A stretch of 64,000 nt of DNA from Echinarachnius parma. Lineage: Eukaryota; Echinodermata; Echinoidea; Clypeasteroida; Echinarachniidae. The notes beneath the pieces were generated by a model. That model saw only the letters and a list, made by a program, of their open reading frames with translations, was not told the DNA's origin and did no database searches. Both the position numbers and the translations under genes were made by a program. The stretch is taken from assembly GCA_037951105.1 (NCBI GenBank), contig JBAMJV010003776.1:1-64000 (forward strand), in the 5' to 3' direction. Shown here in pieces: positions 26,511 through 38,171 of the stretch; position 1 is the first letter of the stretch, and each line of letters begins with the position of its first letter.

Positions 26511-27202
26511 GGGCCGTATGCATAAAAACAAGCAATTGCTTATAAGCAAATGCTTTAAGCACAAGCAAGAGCTTGTCAAGCAAAAGATCAAGTTCAAGCA
26601 ATTGCTTAAATTCGTATGCACAAGCCTTTGCTTGTGCTCAAACCTTTTGCTTGCACTGCCAAGCAATTGCTTACGTGTTGGACAAAGGATCGTTACGGTT
26701 GTGCGAACATCGCACTGCAGGGCAACAACGCTTCGTGCCCGACCTGGCAGCAGTATTTTTTATTATGCAAATAGGGGGGAAACAGCGCGGAGCATCAGGG
26801 GGGTTTCTGTGCAGATCGATGGACAAAAATTGCCGTAAAAAGTCTAAAATAACAGGAATTTGATCACAACATAACCTCTGGAATATGGAGCTTGAAATCA
26901 TCCTGAAACGGTACGAAAAATTGATCCTTAAACGCGAATGCCCTGAGTAAGCAAGAGCTCAAGCTGGTCTGGATGTGCTTGAAAAAACGCAAGCAATTGC
27001 TTATCAAGACAAGTAAAAGGTTCGTTTTATGCATACGGTTTTAGGCAATTGCTTGTTTGGTAAGCATTTGCTTACGAGCAGTAAGCAATTGCTTGTGCTT
27101 GTAAGCAAATGCTTTTGCTTGCAAGCAATTGCGTGTTTTTATGCATACCGATTCAAGCAAAAGGCTAGCACAAGCAATTGCTTGTTTTTATGCATACGGC
27201 CC
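26511..27202. mobile_element. Harbinger-like MITE packed with AAGCAATTGCTT palindromes
   Basis: The ends are the inverted pair gggccgtatgcataaaaaca (29 bases match, with caagcaattgc following), flanked by the 3-bp repeat att (26508-26510, 27203-27205). The first and last ~200 bases hold many copies of the self-complementary caagcaattgcttg core and its variant aagcaaatgctt. GGGCCGTAT ends with a 3-bp duplication suggest the PIF/Harbinger superfamily. No transposase. Confidence 0.8.
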
Positions 27203-27481
27203 ATTGTCTTGATATGAGGAAGTGTGAGGGGGGAGCTTGACGGAGTAGGCCTACTTCCGGATTTTTTTTTATATTTTTGTTTGTTTTTTTATGTTAGTTC
27301 TCGATGGTGGACATGGTTGGGTGGGGAAGGGTGCGTGTGTGTTGTGTACGGGTTGGGGTCTGCTCATGTTTTTTGATACGTCATGTAGGTTTCGTTGTAG
27401 TTATTTTTTTTTGTATAAACATGCTCACGGGGGATACAGATCACGCGGTAATTATAAAGATGTTATATACCTGTAAAATAA

Positions 27482-27793
27482 AATGGTACATTTTTCTTGG
27501 ATTACTTTAAATGTAAGAGGGTTACGGAATAAGGATAAAAGAACACGCATTTTTGAATGGTGTAAATGAAAGGGACCTGAAATTTCTTTTTTACAGGAAA
27601 CATATAGTACTATAGAAGTAGAAGAACAGTGGAAGAAGGAATGGGGTGGGCCAATGTTCTTTAGCCATGGGTCAAACCACAGTAGAGGTGTTCTTTTTTA
27701 TTTTCGCCCCTTTTAGATTTTAAACGGGATGCAGTTGTAATAGATGAAGAAGGGAGGTACATTATATTTAAAGGGGAAATACAAGGGGAGTCC
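27482..27793 (+). pseudogene. L1/Tx1-type LINE ORF2, start of endonuclease domain
   Basis: From ATG at 27482: MVHFSWITLNVRGLRNKDKR, then after a TGA at 27568 GPEISFLQETYSTIEVEEQW and a GPMFFSHGSNHSRGV stretch. NVRGL and LQET are the N-terminal motifs of an AP-type LINE endonuclease; the Glu of LQET is a catalytic residue. Further stops and a frameshift follow before the CR1/L2 insertion at 27794-32572. Confidence 0.8.
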
Positions 27794-28217
27794 AATGTTG
27801 GAGCACTACAGCACTACAGTCCGATTGGCACAACTGTCCTGAAAATTCATCTTTTTATAGTTTATATCAAGCGTGTGTGAGTTTATGGACATGTAAATTA
27901 TCCTTTTAGAGGAGTTGGACTGAAATAAAAGTGTGCTGTGATTTTCTTGTTATTTGCCGTCAAATTTTGTGACTGTATTTATACTTTCACTTGGATTTTG
28001 TGCTTCAGTCCCATATACTGCTGACTGTGGTATTATTTTGGAGAACCTAGCTATACTGTATACAGCATATGTACTGGGACAACTTTGCACGGACGGTCTA
28101 ATCTCTTCACAATGTGAGCTCCATGAAACGGTTTGTGACTTTTGAAATACCTACTAATCTGGCTATTGACTACCGGACTCTTTTGTAAGCATTTGGGTTT
28201 TGCTACTTAAATCCATT

Positions 28218-28994
28218 ATGCCGACTGAACCTTCCATTATTAAGACGCGATCAAAATCACAATCGCATTCACGATCTCGGTCACCGGACCGCACCGATCA
28301 TGCCCTGATTCAGGAAGTGATCAAAGACCTACTTCAGAGCCAGAACTTCCTTTCACTGGTGGAAGAATCTATCAACAAAAGAGTCAGAGATATGGAGGAG
28401 ACCATTGAGGAACAAGATGGTCTCATTATGGAACTACAACACAGCAACAATGAAAAGGAGAAGGATATCGCTAACCTCAAAAAGCAGATAATCTCCCAGC
28501 ACAACAGTATTCAGGCCATTGATACCAACCTGAATACCCAGGAACAATATTCACGGAGAAACTATGTGAGGCTGTTTGGGTGTAAGGAGAGACCGGGAGA
28601 AAATATCGACCTCATCGCGATGAAGGTAGCCAGCGATCACCTGAAGGTCGACCTGAAGCTAGAGGACATCGAGCGGTCGCACCGAGTTGGCCAGCGGAAG
28701 GAGAACCGTGACGGTGGTGGCGAACCGATCCCGCGAGCGATCATCATCAAATTAAAATCCTATCGCAAAAGACAGGAATACATCACCAATCGTCGGAAAC
28801 TGAAAGGCCTCAGGATGTCCATCGCAGAGGACCTCACGATTCGAAACCAGAAACTCTTGACAGAGACCGGCAAGCACGAGAAGGTAGAAGCAGCGTGGAG
28901 CAGAGATGGGCGAATTTTCGCTCTTGTGAAACCCACTGACAGCAGCAAGAAAAAAAGACTAATCCACAACAGTGATGAACTAGCAAAGTTATAA
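28218..28994 (+). CDS. CR1/L2-type LINE ORF1 protein (258 aa)
   Basis: The frame is intact from ATG at 28218 to TAA. The N-terminus is Ser/Arg rich (TRSKSQSHSRSRSPDRTDHA), followed by a long coiled coil (about residues 45-105, with EETIEEQDGLIMELQHSNNE), then a basic globular C-terminal half with LEDIERSHRVGQ and IIIKLKSYRKRQEYITNRR. This layout (coiled coil, then an RNA-binding domain of the L1-ORF1/transposase-22 kind) is that of LINE ORF1 proteins, which coat the element RNA. No stops, unlike most repeats here. Confidence 0.85.
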   Translation: MPTEPSIIKTRSKSQSHSRSRSPDRTDHALIQEVIKDLLQSQNFLSLVEESINKRVRDMEETIEEQDGLIMELQHSNNEKEKDIANLKKQIISQHNSIQAIDTNLNTQEQYSRRNYVRLFGCKERPGENIDLIAMKVASDHLKVDLKLEDIERSHRVGQRKENRDGGGEPIPRAIIIKLKSYRKRQEYITNRRKLKGLRMSIAEDLTIRNQKLLTETGKHEKVEAAWSRDGRIFALVKPTDSSKKKRLIHNSDELAKL

Positions 28995-29318
28995 ACCTTG
29001 GAAACTCCTGGTTGGACTCAGCTTCTTTGTATACCATCATTTTGATAATATAGTTTGTTCTTACGTTTAATTTAGTTGTCTTGTAAGTATATTTATATTC
29101 TCATATTGTACATTGTTTCTTGATGTGTGAGTGTTTTGAGCAGGTCTGCGTGTTTGTGTGTCTGTTTGATGGCGAGTACATTTTAACCATGTATTACCGA
29201 GGATCAGAATATATAATTTTACACGTCCATTTGAATGGAATCATGTATTGTTTGATTGTATTAGGTAATTGTAGTATACATAGAATGAGTGTGATTTTCA
29301 ATTACCTCCACCTTTTAA

Positions 29319-32290
29319 ATGAGTGATACTTTACAGAATACTGACCCTGATTTAAATTTATTTGAATCGTCAAATTCATGTAAATGTCTTACCCCTAATG
29401 ACTTTAATGTCCAATTTGTTAACCCAACAGGTCTAAGTATGATTCATTTTAATGCCCGGAGTCTCCAAAAACATTTTAATGACATCACAGATTTTTTGTT
29501 CACACTGAATAGGTCATTCTCCATAATAGCTATCTCAGAAACTTGGATTTTTGATACCCCTGTTCTTCCATTTAGAATACCAGGTTATAATTTTGTTAAT
29601 TCAAATAGGCTATCCGGACGTGGGGGTGGAGTGGCCCTATTTATAGTAGATAGTATTAAATTTAATGTAAGAACTGACATTACTCAAACAGAGGAGGAAA
29701 GTAATACTTGTGAATCTCTTTTTATTGATTTCGTTGATAATAATGTTAAATTCACTGTGGGTGTTGTTTATAAAAAACCAAGTTGTAATTTAGAAATATT
29801 CTTTGAATTTTATAATAAATTACTTACTTTAATATCCTGTCAACAAAGAAACATATTTATTCTTGGAGATTTTAATATTAATTTATTGGTAAATTCATTA
29901 GAGCCTGATGGTAGAAATTTTCTTAATTTAAATTCATTATTTGGTTTATTTCCTTTGATTAAAACGCCCACTCGTATAACTATGACTAGCTCCACTCTGA
30001 TTGATAATATATTTACAAATGTTTTAGATGCCCAATTTGATTGTGGATGCTTTTCTGTTGACATAACCGACCATTTACCTGTATTTGTACTTACACATAT
30101 TCAATTATTTAGTAAAAGAAATATACCATTAAATGTGAAGCGTAATATTTGTGATGAAGGAATTAATAATTTAAAACATGAACTTCATAATTTGGATTGG
30201 TCTCCTGTCTATGCTGCTGAAAATGTAAATGCTGCTTATGATTTATTTATATATATGTTAATAATTTTATTAAATAAACATTTACCTTTTAAGGAAAGTA
30301 AGATACGCGCAAGTAAAATTCGGAAACCATGGGTAACCCCAACACTCCTTAGATATATACGGAAGAAAAATAAAATGTATAAACGATATTTAAAAAATAA
30401 AACCCCATTGAATGAAAGAAATTATAAAACATATAGAAATAAAGTTAATAATTTACTGCGTCATGCGAAGAAAAGGTATTATTCTAATCAATTGAATGAA
30501 GCTAGAAATGATATTAAACGCACATGGTCAATTATAAATACAATATTACAAAAATCAAGTAATAATATGCCTACTTATTTTGTACGTAATGATACAGAAA
30601 TTTATGATCCTCAAATAATTGCAAATGAATTTAACTCATATTTTCATAACTGTTGTACTGCTGCCCTAGAATCCTTACCCCATAATAGTACTAGTTTTGA
30701 ATTTCATAGTTATCTTGTTGATAATTTTCCTCATTCTATTTTGTTTAATTCAATAAATGAAAGTGAGTTAATTGATATATGTAAATCTTTGAATAATAGT
30801 TTTTCTTATGATTATGATTGCTTAAATGTTTGTATTATAAAAAGGATTATTCATCAAATTGCAAAACCGTTGGTTTATATTTTTAATAAGTCTATGGAAA
30901 CTGGTTTAGTACCACAAAATTAAAAATTGCTAAAATTGTACCTGTTTATAAGAAAGGTGACTCACACTTACTGAAAAATTATCGTCCCATTTCTATTTTA
31001 CCATGTTTGTCTAAGTTACTTGAAAAATGTGTATTTAATCGTGTTGTTTATTTTCTTAGTAACTTTAACATTCTTTGTAATAATCAATATGGTTTTAGGC
31101 GTAATCATTCTACAGCCCATGCATTAATTGACTTACAAAATAAAATTGTTTCTGCTCTTACTTTGAATAATTATGGGATAGGAATTTTTATGGACCTATC
31201 AAAGGCCTTTGATATAGTAGATCATGATATATTGTTGTATAAATTAAATTATTATGGTATTCGTGGAACTCCTTTAAAATGGTTCTGTAGTTACCTTAAT
31301 GATCGTACCCAGTATACACATTTTGCGAATTGTTCATCAACTCAAACCCCAATCCAACAAGGTGTACCCCAAGGTTCTATATTAGGCCCCCTGTTATTCT
31401 TATTATATATTAATGATATAATTAAATCGTCTGATAAATTTGATTTTGTATTATATGCTGATGACACAACATTATTTTATACTGAACCAGACACTGAATA
31501 CATAAAAGAGAATATTGAAATTGAATTGAATAAAGTTATTACTTGGTTTAATGTTAACAAACTTTTAGTTAATTTTGAGAAAACACACTTTGTTCCATTT
31601 TGTAATAAACATAGTCCTGTATTAAATACACTTCAAAATATTGAAATAGCTATTGGTTCAAACTCGTTACAAAAATCAGATAGTGTTAATTTCCTTGGTG
31701 TATTTATTGACAAACATTTAACTTGGAGCGTACATACTGAATATATAATTAATAAAGTATCTAAGTGCATTGGAATTTTGTATAAACTTAAGCATTACTT
31801 ACCCTTGTTCGCATTGACATTTTTATATAATTCTTTGATATTGCCCCATTTGTCATATTGTGTTGTTGTATGGGGAAATTCCTCTCAATTTGTTATAGAC
31901 TCATTATTAAAGTTACAGAAAAAGGCCGTACGAATTTGTACAGAAAGTAATTACTTAGCTCATTCAGCTCCATTATTTAAAATGTTGAACTTTCTGAAGT
32001 TTTATGATTTATTTTTGTACTACATGCTATTACTTGGCTTTTATTATTTTCAAAATATGTTACCTTTAAATATTTCAGAGATGTTTTGTCTTAATAAAAA
32101 TATTCATAAATATGAGACCCGCATAGGTAATTCATTTCATATGTATAAAGTTACTACAACTCTTGCTAAAAAATCTGTTCGGTTCAATCTGCCAAATGTT
32201 TGGAATATGTTACCAAGTTCTATTCGTTCTCATTCTAATTTAAGATTATTTAAAAAATCACTCAAACACCATTTTCTACAAAATTATTGA
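29319..32290 (+). pseudogene. CR1/L2-type LINE ORF2, endonuclease-reverse transcriptase with one frameshift
   Basis: From ATG at 29319 the AP endonuclease shows IHFNARSL, ISETWI, GRGGGVALF, GDFNINLL, TLIDNIFTN and DHLPVF. The reverse transcriptase follows: NYRPISILP, HALIDLQNK, FMDLSKAFDIVDH (motif A), QGVPQGSILGPLLF (motif B) and VLYADDTTLF (motif C, catalytic DD), then HLTWSVH and a C-terminal region with RFNLPNVWNMLPSSIR. One base is missing near 30920 in ccacaaaattaaaaattgc, shifting the frame between the two halves; there is no other stop. Total about 990 codons, the normal size. Confidence 0.9.
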
Positions 32291-32572
32291 TATTGTAATA
32301 TACCTTTGATCCTCTTAAATAAGATTCTTTTGTATTATTTGTTATTGTTGTTGATTGTGAATTATCATTTTATTAATTGTGCCAAACTGAAATAATACGA
32401 CTTCCTGAGAATTTACTCACAAGGCCCTATGGCCTTTTTAAAGTTCTCTTTCATTTCATTTTATTAATTTTGATATGGCTTATGCTAAACTGCTAAAATA
32501 TATGTATGCATTTATGTATGTATCTGTATATATTTTGTATTTTTATCTTTGATTGAAATGAATAAATGTTGG

Positions 32573-34205
32573 CTTCTTGCCTTCTAATAACATTAAAAAA
32601 AAATTTGTTGGGAAATGTGTATTTCCCTACAAGAGATAAAGTACAATTACAGGTTGATTTTTTGAATAAGCTAGATAAAAGTATATCTGAAGTTTTTGAT
32701 AAGGATTATTCGGTAATATTAGGGGGAGATTTTAACACTATAATGGAAGGGGGCATGGATTATGAAGGGCCAAATATTGTATTAAAATCTAGGTTTATTG
32801 AGGTATTAAAAAGTTTTTTGAATAAATATGATTTAGAAGATATATGGAGGAAAAGGAATCCTAATGTTAGACAGTTTACTTTTAGACAAAGGTCGCCCTT
32901 AGTCCAAAGTCGTTTAGATTATTAGTTTATATCATGTAGTTTAGAAAAATTAGTGAATAAGTGTGAAATTTTGGTATCGATAACACCGGATCATTCGGGC
33001 ATTAAATTACAATTTCAGCATTTAGTGGATAAGTTTGTTTTTGGAAAATCGTATTGGAAATTTAATAATAGTTTATGTATGGATACAAATTTTGTTGAGG
33101 GGATGCATGATATAATATTTGAATTGAAAAATGAATGGGGACCTAGGACTTTGAATAAATTAGTATTTTGGGATTTTTTGAAAATGAAAATGAGGGAATA
33201 CGCCATGAAATATTCACGTGAAAAGGCGAAATTAAGGAAACTTGAAATAGAGACGTTGGAGACTGAAATTAAGGATTTAGAAAATCAGTTAGTCAACGGG
33301 GCATCTAGGTATGTTATTGATAGTATTAAATTGAAAAAAGATAAGTTGAATAAATTGTATGATTTTTCTCGACAGGGCATTAAAGTTCATTCTAGAGCAG
33401 CTTGGTTTGAAGGAGGGGAGAATAATACTCAGTATTTTGAACAATTGTTGAAAGTAAATAAGAGGAAAAGTGTCATTAGAGAAATGTATAAGGAAAATGG
33501 AGAAATTACTAGGGATAAAAATGACATTTTAAAAGAGATAAAGACATTTTATAAAAAATTATATTCTTTGAGGAATGATAGTGGTCAAAATAATGGTTTA
33601 TTTTTTGATGATATTTTAAAGTTAAGTGAACAGAATAAAGAATTATGTGAAGGTAAAATGACGAAAGATGAGTGTTTTAAGGTTTTGAAAGAAATGAAAT
33701 GGAATAAATCCCCTGGAAATGATGGGTTCACGGTGGAATTTTATGATACATTTTGGCCCTCATTAGGGGATTTGTTGGTAGAAGTATTGAATGAAACATT
33801 TGTGAGGGGGGAATTGACGGTATCTCAAAAACAAGGGACTATAACATTGATAGAAAAAGAGGGAAAAGATGCGAAGCATATTAAAAATTATAGACCCATT
33901 ACACTGTTAAATGTAGACTACAAAATATTATCGAAGGTTTTAGCAACTAGGATTAAAAAGGTTTTAAATGAAATAATTCATTATGATCAGGTGGGATATA
34001 TAAAAGACAGAAATATTGGGGAAGCGGTTCGATTAATAGAGGATATATTATTTTATTCTAAACATTCATTAGAGCAAGGACAGGGGTTTCTGATTGCGGT
34101 AGATTTCGAAAAAGCTTTTGATTCTGTATCTCATCAATATTTATTGAAAGTGCTAAAATTGTTTGGTTTTGGTGATTCGTTTTGTTCTTGGGTGAAGATA
34201 TTATA
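32573..34205 (+). pseudogene. L1/Tx1-type LINE ORF2, rest of endonuclease and first half of RT
   Basis: After the CR1/L2 insertion the frame resumes as LLGNVYFPTRDK and VILGGDFNTIMEGGMD (endonuclease), a TAG at 32923 in SRLDYxFIS, and SITPDHSGI (the SDH motif). A coiled linker (KLRKLEIETLETEIKDLENQ) leads into the RT: MKWNKSPGNDGFTVEFY, IKNYRPITLLNVDYKILSKV, and AVDFEKAFDSVSH (motif A). It ends in WVKILYR where the TA-flanked MITE is inserted. Confidence 0.85.
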
Positions 34206-34736
34206 CAGGGTGGCCCAAAAAAAAACGGAACGGGGCGCTTCCCAAAATATAATACCACAATGTTTATGTTCATCGGATAGGGTGTCCTTTCCAATGAAAA
34301 ACGATACCAAGAACAGTAATTTTGGTCAGGTCGTTTTTGTTTAAGGACGCAGTGAGTGAGACCATGTCAGGTGCCGATTTATGTCGATTTCGACCTAGTC
34401 AATGCCAGTTTAACCGCACTCATTGCCCGTAATACCATCCAGCGACCAGGCCCATTCTCTCGGCACACGGCTGAGTGCACACTAACAATAGTGCGCGATG
34501 ATCAAGGATATGAACGGCGGTTCATGCGATTCATCAAGCGCTGGCTCAATACAAATTGATAAAAAAGAGAACCTGACATGGTGTCACTCACAGGGCCCTA
34601 AAACAAAAACTACACGACCAAATTGACTGTTCTTGGTATCGTTGTTCATTTGAAAAGACACTCTATCCGATGGACATAATACATGTGTTACTATATTTTG
34701 GGAAGTGCCCCGTTCCGTTTTTTTTGGGCCACCCTG
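34206..34736. mobile_element. 531-bp mariner-like MITE inside the LINE reverse transcriptase
   Basis: Long inverted ends: cagggtggcccaaaaaaaaa then cggaacggggcgcttcc on the left and their complement on the right, followed inward by cgatagggtgtcctttcca-like sequence, so the arms reach well over 100 bases. TA is duplicated (34204-34205, 34737-34738). The reading VAQKKTERG... that enters it from the RT frame is just TIR sequence. The middle ~200 bases are single copy, with a short open frame that I do not recognise. Confidence 0.9.
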
Positions 34737-36584
34737 TATAATGATATAAGTAGTTGTATTATGAATGGGGGTTATTCCACTGGTTATTTTGATATAGAAA
34801 GGGGGGTCAGACAAGGTGATCCATTATCGCCCTATTTGTTTTTGGTTGCAATAGAATTATTGGCAAATGAAGTAAGGAGGGACCAAATAATTAAAGGGAT
34901 ACATTTTGGGGAGCATGAAATAAGACAAGTATTGTATGCAGATGATATGACGATTTTTTTTGAAAGATTTAGACTCCATAAGAAGGTTGCAATATATATT
35001 TGAAGAATTTGAAAAAGTAAGTGCTTTGAAAGTTAATAAGGAAAAGACACATTTTATGTATATGGGTGAGGAAAATGGGAAACCAGATGGGCCTTTATTT
35101 GGACAATTTGTTAAGGAAGTAAAAATTTTAGGTGTTAATTTCTCGGTCGATTTTAGATTAAAAGATGATTTAAATTACAAAGAAATATTAAGTAAAATTA
35201 AAAAGCTTCTAGGTTGGTGGAAACAACGGGATTTGACTATTATGGGTAAAATACATTTATTGAAAACGTATGCATTAACAAAGTTGAATTATGTTTCATC
35301 TCTCCTTGTTGTTCCCCTATGGGTTTATATAGAAGTGCAGAAAATATCGTTTGCTTTTATATGGGGAGGGAAGGATCGTATAAAAAGAAAAATTATGTAT
35401 CAAAATTATAATTATGGTGGAGTAAAAATGATTAATTTTGAAATATTTGTTAGAACGCAGCGGATAATGTGGGTGAAACGATTATTATATGGAGAAAGAA
35501 ATTTGGGATGGAAGTTATTTTTTTATTATTGCTTAAGTTCAGTAGGAGGAAGGCTAATTTTCTTATGTGATTATGAAATGCAAAAGATGAAGTTTAGGTT
35601 CAAGATTCCACCTTATTATTTGGAAATGTTGAAAGCTTGGAAAGAGATTGATAATTTAAGGCATTTTAATGGTTGTATGTATCCAATTATTTTTAATAAT
35701 AGGAATATATGTATAAAAAAAATAAGATGGTATTTGATAAAGAATTATTTGAACGAGGGATTGTTATGTTGAACCATGTTATGGATAATGGACATGTTAA
35801 ACCCGTTGCATACTTTTTGAACCTTGGTATGAGAGGTGACAACTTACTTACAATAATTGATATATATCATGCGATTCCGAGGGATTGGAAAATTGATTTA
35901 GGTTTGATACAATTTTGTGAGGTAGACTTAATAAATTATAATATTAATTTATATCTTTTGGATAAAAAATTAAGTTTTAAGGATGTACCATCAAGAAAAA
36001 TATATGATTATTTTATTAGAGAATTGCAAAAGACATATGATTTACAGATAAGAGATGGACAAAATGATTTTAATTTTATAGATAAAGAAATGTATGAATG
36101 TTTTTTTAGACCAAGAATAACATTAATAATTGGGAAACAGAGAGAGTTTCAATTTAAGTTACTCCATGGGGCAATTTACACTAAAGATAATTTATTTAGA
36201 TTTGGATTTGTTGAAGACAACTTGTGTTCGTACTGTAAACGGGAAAGGGAAACATATTCGCATTTATTTTTATTTTGTTTAAATGTAAAATTGACATGGC
36301 AAGCTTTGATACAACGTTTTTTGTTAGATGAAATAAAGGACTTAAATTGGCGGGATATATTTGTTGGATTGTCAGGTAATTCAAATAGAATAAAATGTTG
36401 CAATACCATCATTTTTATGGTAAAATATATTTTATTTGTATTTAGAAAAGAGGGTGTTCTACCTAATATTGATAAAATACAGAAACTGTTATTGGATTAT
36501 AAGGCCCAGGAAAAGGGAATAGCAATTAAAATGGGAAAATTAGGATTACATTTACAAAAATGGGAAACGGTAAAATTAGAATAA
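34737..36584 (+). pseudogene. L1/Tx1-type LINE ORF2, second half of RT and C-terminus
   Basis: Continues from the MITE with NDISSCIMNGGYSTGYFDIE and RGVRQGDPLSPYLF (motif B), then QVLYADDMTIF (motif C). A frame change near 34965 leads to SIRRLQYIFEEFEKVSALKVN, thumb-type sequence LKTYALTKLNYVSSLLVVP, another frame change near 35715, and the C-terminal zinc-knuckle-like [18 protein letters not shown] (C-x2-C-x7-H-x4-C), ending VKLE at TAA 36582. Two frameshifts make it inactive, yet identity to copies A and B is very high. Confidence 0.85.
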
Positions 36585-36987
36585 GATTGAAAGAATGAAC
36601 TCTTCATATGTGATGTTTCCCCCGTGAGCTTGTAAAAAAAAAATTTAAAAAGTATTTTAAAAGTATTGATTTAAATATGTATTTTGTAAGCATTAGTATT
36701 ATTATTATTTTTTTTTTTTAAAGGATGTGAGCAGATTTCCGGGGTAGGGTGGGGGAGGGGGGGGGGGGGGGGTGAGTGTGTAGGGGGGGGGGGAGGGGGG
36801 ATGAGAGAAGTAGCGTGTCTTACTTCTTTTTATTTTTTGTTAAATCTCCATTGTGTTTAATTTTTGTGAATTACACTTGATTTGTACACTTGAGATGTAA
36901 ACTTGTATTTTCAAAAATGTTATTCAATTGTAAATGTTATGTTAATAATTTGGAGAAATAAAAAATCATTAAAAAAAAAAAAAAAAA
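36585..36987 (+). other. 3' UTR and poly(A) of the L1/Tx1-type LINE
   Basis: Contains two near-pure G stretches (36748-36772 and 36784-36800), present as C-rich stretches in copy A (6528-6580), so they belong to the family. It ends ggagaaataaaaaatcatt followed by about 17 A and then (GT)n. Confidence 0.85.
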
Positions 36988-37033
36988 GTGTGTGTGTGTG
37001 TGTGTGTGTGTGTGTTGTGTGTGTTTGTGTGTG
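36988..37033. repeat. (GT)n microsatellite at the 3' edge of the LINE
   Basis: GT repeat starting at the last A of the LINE tail, the same strand relation as in copies A and B. Confidence 0.9.
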
Positions 37034-37132
37034 AATGATCATAGACGGAGGAGTGCCCTAGTATGGGGATTCCTGGATGGGACTGAGCTCGAGTTAAGTT
37101 TAATTATGCACATACTTCTGTCCCTTGAGCTT

Positions 37133-37184
<52 letters not shown>

Positions 37185-37534
37185 TCTCTCCCTCTAAACA
37201 AGTGTAAGTGATATTTATTCGTACTGTATGATTTGTATGTTATGTATAATTGTGATATTTGTTTTACTGATTTTGACTTTTGCACACATTTGTTTAATGT
37301 CCGGCAACAAATTTTATGTTATTGTATTTTAACGTGACAATAAATTATCTATATCTATATCTATATCTGTTATCGGTGCATGTGTTTTATTTCCAACTGT
37401 TATCAACAAGTTCAATTTTTATATCTCAAAATATGATGCTGTTTGTAGTAAATAAATATAGACTTTGTTCCTGAAAGATTACTGTTTGTGCATTCAAATT
37501 GTGACGACGGCCCCTTCTATACATTAGGTTTGAC
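37034..37534. other. Spacer with (CT)n and (TATATC)n tracts
   Basis: (CT)n lies at about 37131-37193. At 37343-37367 acaataaattatc is followed by tatatc repeats, a form typical of a LINE 3' end with a microsatellite tail; too little is left to name it. No gene. Confidence 0.5.
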
Positions 37535-37537
37535 CAA

Positions 37538-37735
37538 TAGTGGAGGCTCTTAAGTCAATATATGGGACGAAGTGTGCACTTCCGGAAAAAAGCGTGAATT
37601 TTGGCACACATGTAGTCGACACCTTGCTCTATAGGAATTTTGATGGAAGCAAGTTGGCACGTCCATATTTTGGCCGCCATCTTGGATTTCAAAATGGCCG
37701 CCATTGGGAACCTATTTTCGCCAATATCTCAAGAA
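37538..37735 (+). repeat. Left TIR of the Academ-like transposon
   Basis: About 200 bases, inverted relative to 45640-45826. It contains gtgtgcacttccggaaaaaa, gtgaattttggcacacatg and ggccgccatcttggatttca; past this point only patches such as cgccaatatctc relate to the other end. Confidence 0.8.
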
Positions 37736-38171
37736 GTAAGACACCTAGAGAGTTCATTTCAATGGCTAAACCTATGTTTTCAGGGTTATTGAATCACATA
37801 GACCATCTTTGAAAGAGCTCAGATGACAGCAATCTTGATTTTTATCACAAAATCAAAATGGCCACCACTGAGATTGCGTTTTCTAAACATATTGGTTTTA
37901 AAAATAGCCACAGTATCGTAATCGGACGTATTAACAATCAACATATCGAATTAAAATATAAAGAGTTTGTTTCTTGTAGTTTAACCCCCTCCTCCTATCA
38001 CTACCCCCTTCCCCACCATAAAACAAAGAATATTCTTTTGTTAATATAGTTATACACATATATTTATATACATGTATATATGTATGTGTAGTAAAGAAAG
38101 GAAGCTTAATCTGCTGGGTTACTTTCTGTAAAAAAATAAAGACATTCCGACATGTTTATTTCTAGGTCACG

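Larger units (their letters stand above)
27802..32564 (+). mobile_element. Almost intact CR1/L2-type LINE (4.76 kb)
   Basis: It lies between two copies of the 8-bp sequence aatgttgg (27794-27801 and 32565-32572), inside the endonuclease of the L1/Tx1-type LINE; joining the flanks restores that reading frame. It has a ~0.4-kb 5' UTR, ORF1 (28218-28994), ORF2 (29319-32290, one frameshift) and a 3' UTR with gaatgaataaatg-type tail. Full length plus a clean duplication mean a young insertion. Confidence 0.85.
22971..36987 (+). mobile_element. Long L1/Tx1-type LINE in (GT)n, opened by later insertions
   Basis: Once the nested inserts (24212-24901, 26511-27202, 27802-32564, 34206-34736, perhaps 25408-25600) are removed, about 7.1 kb remain, a normal length for a complete element of this group. 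The endonuclease-reverse transcriptase frame runs from 27482 to 36584, then a 3' UTR with long G runs (36748-36800), an aataaaaaatcatt end and poly(A) to 36987. The 5' limit is inferred from the change out of (GT)n at 22971 and is less certain than the 3' limit. No ORF1 is recognisable in 22971-27481, which is TG-rich and full of stops. Confidence 0.75.
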
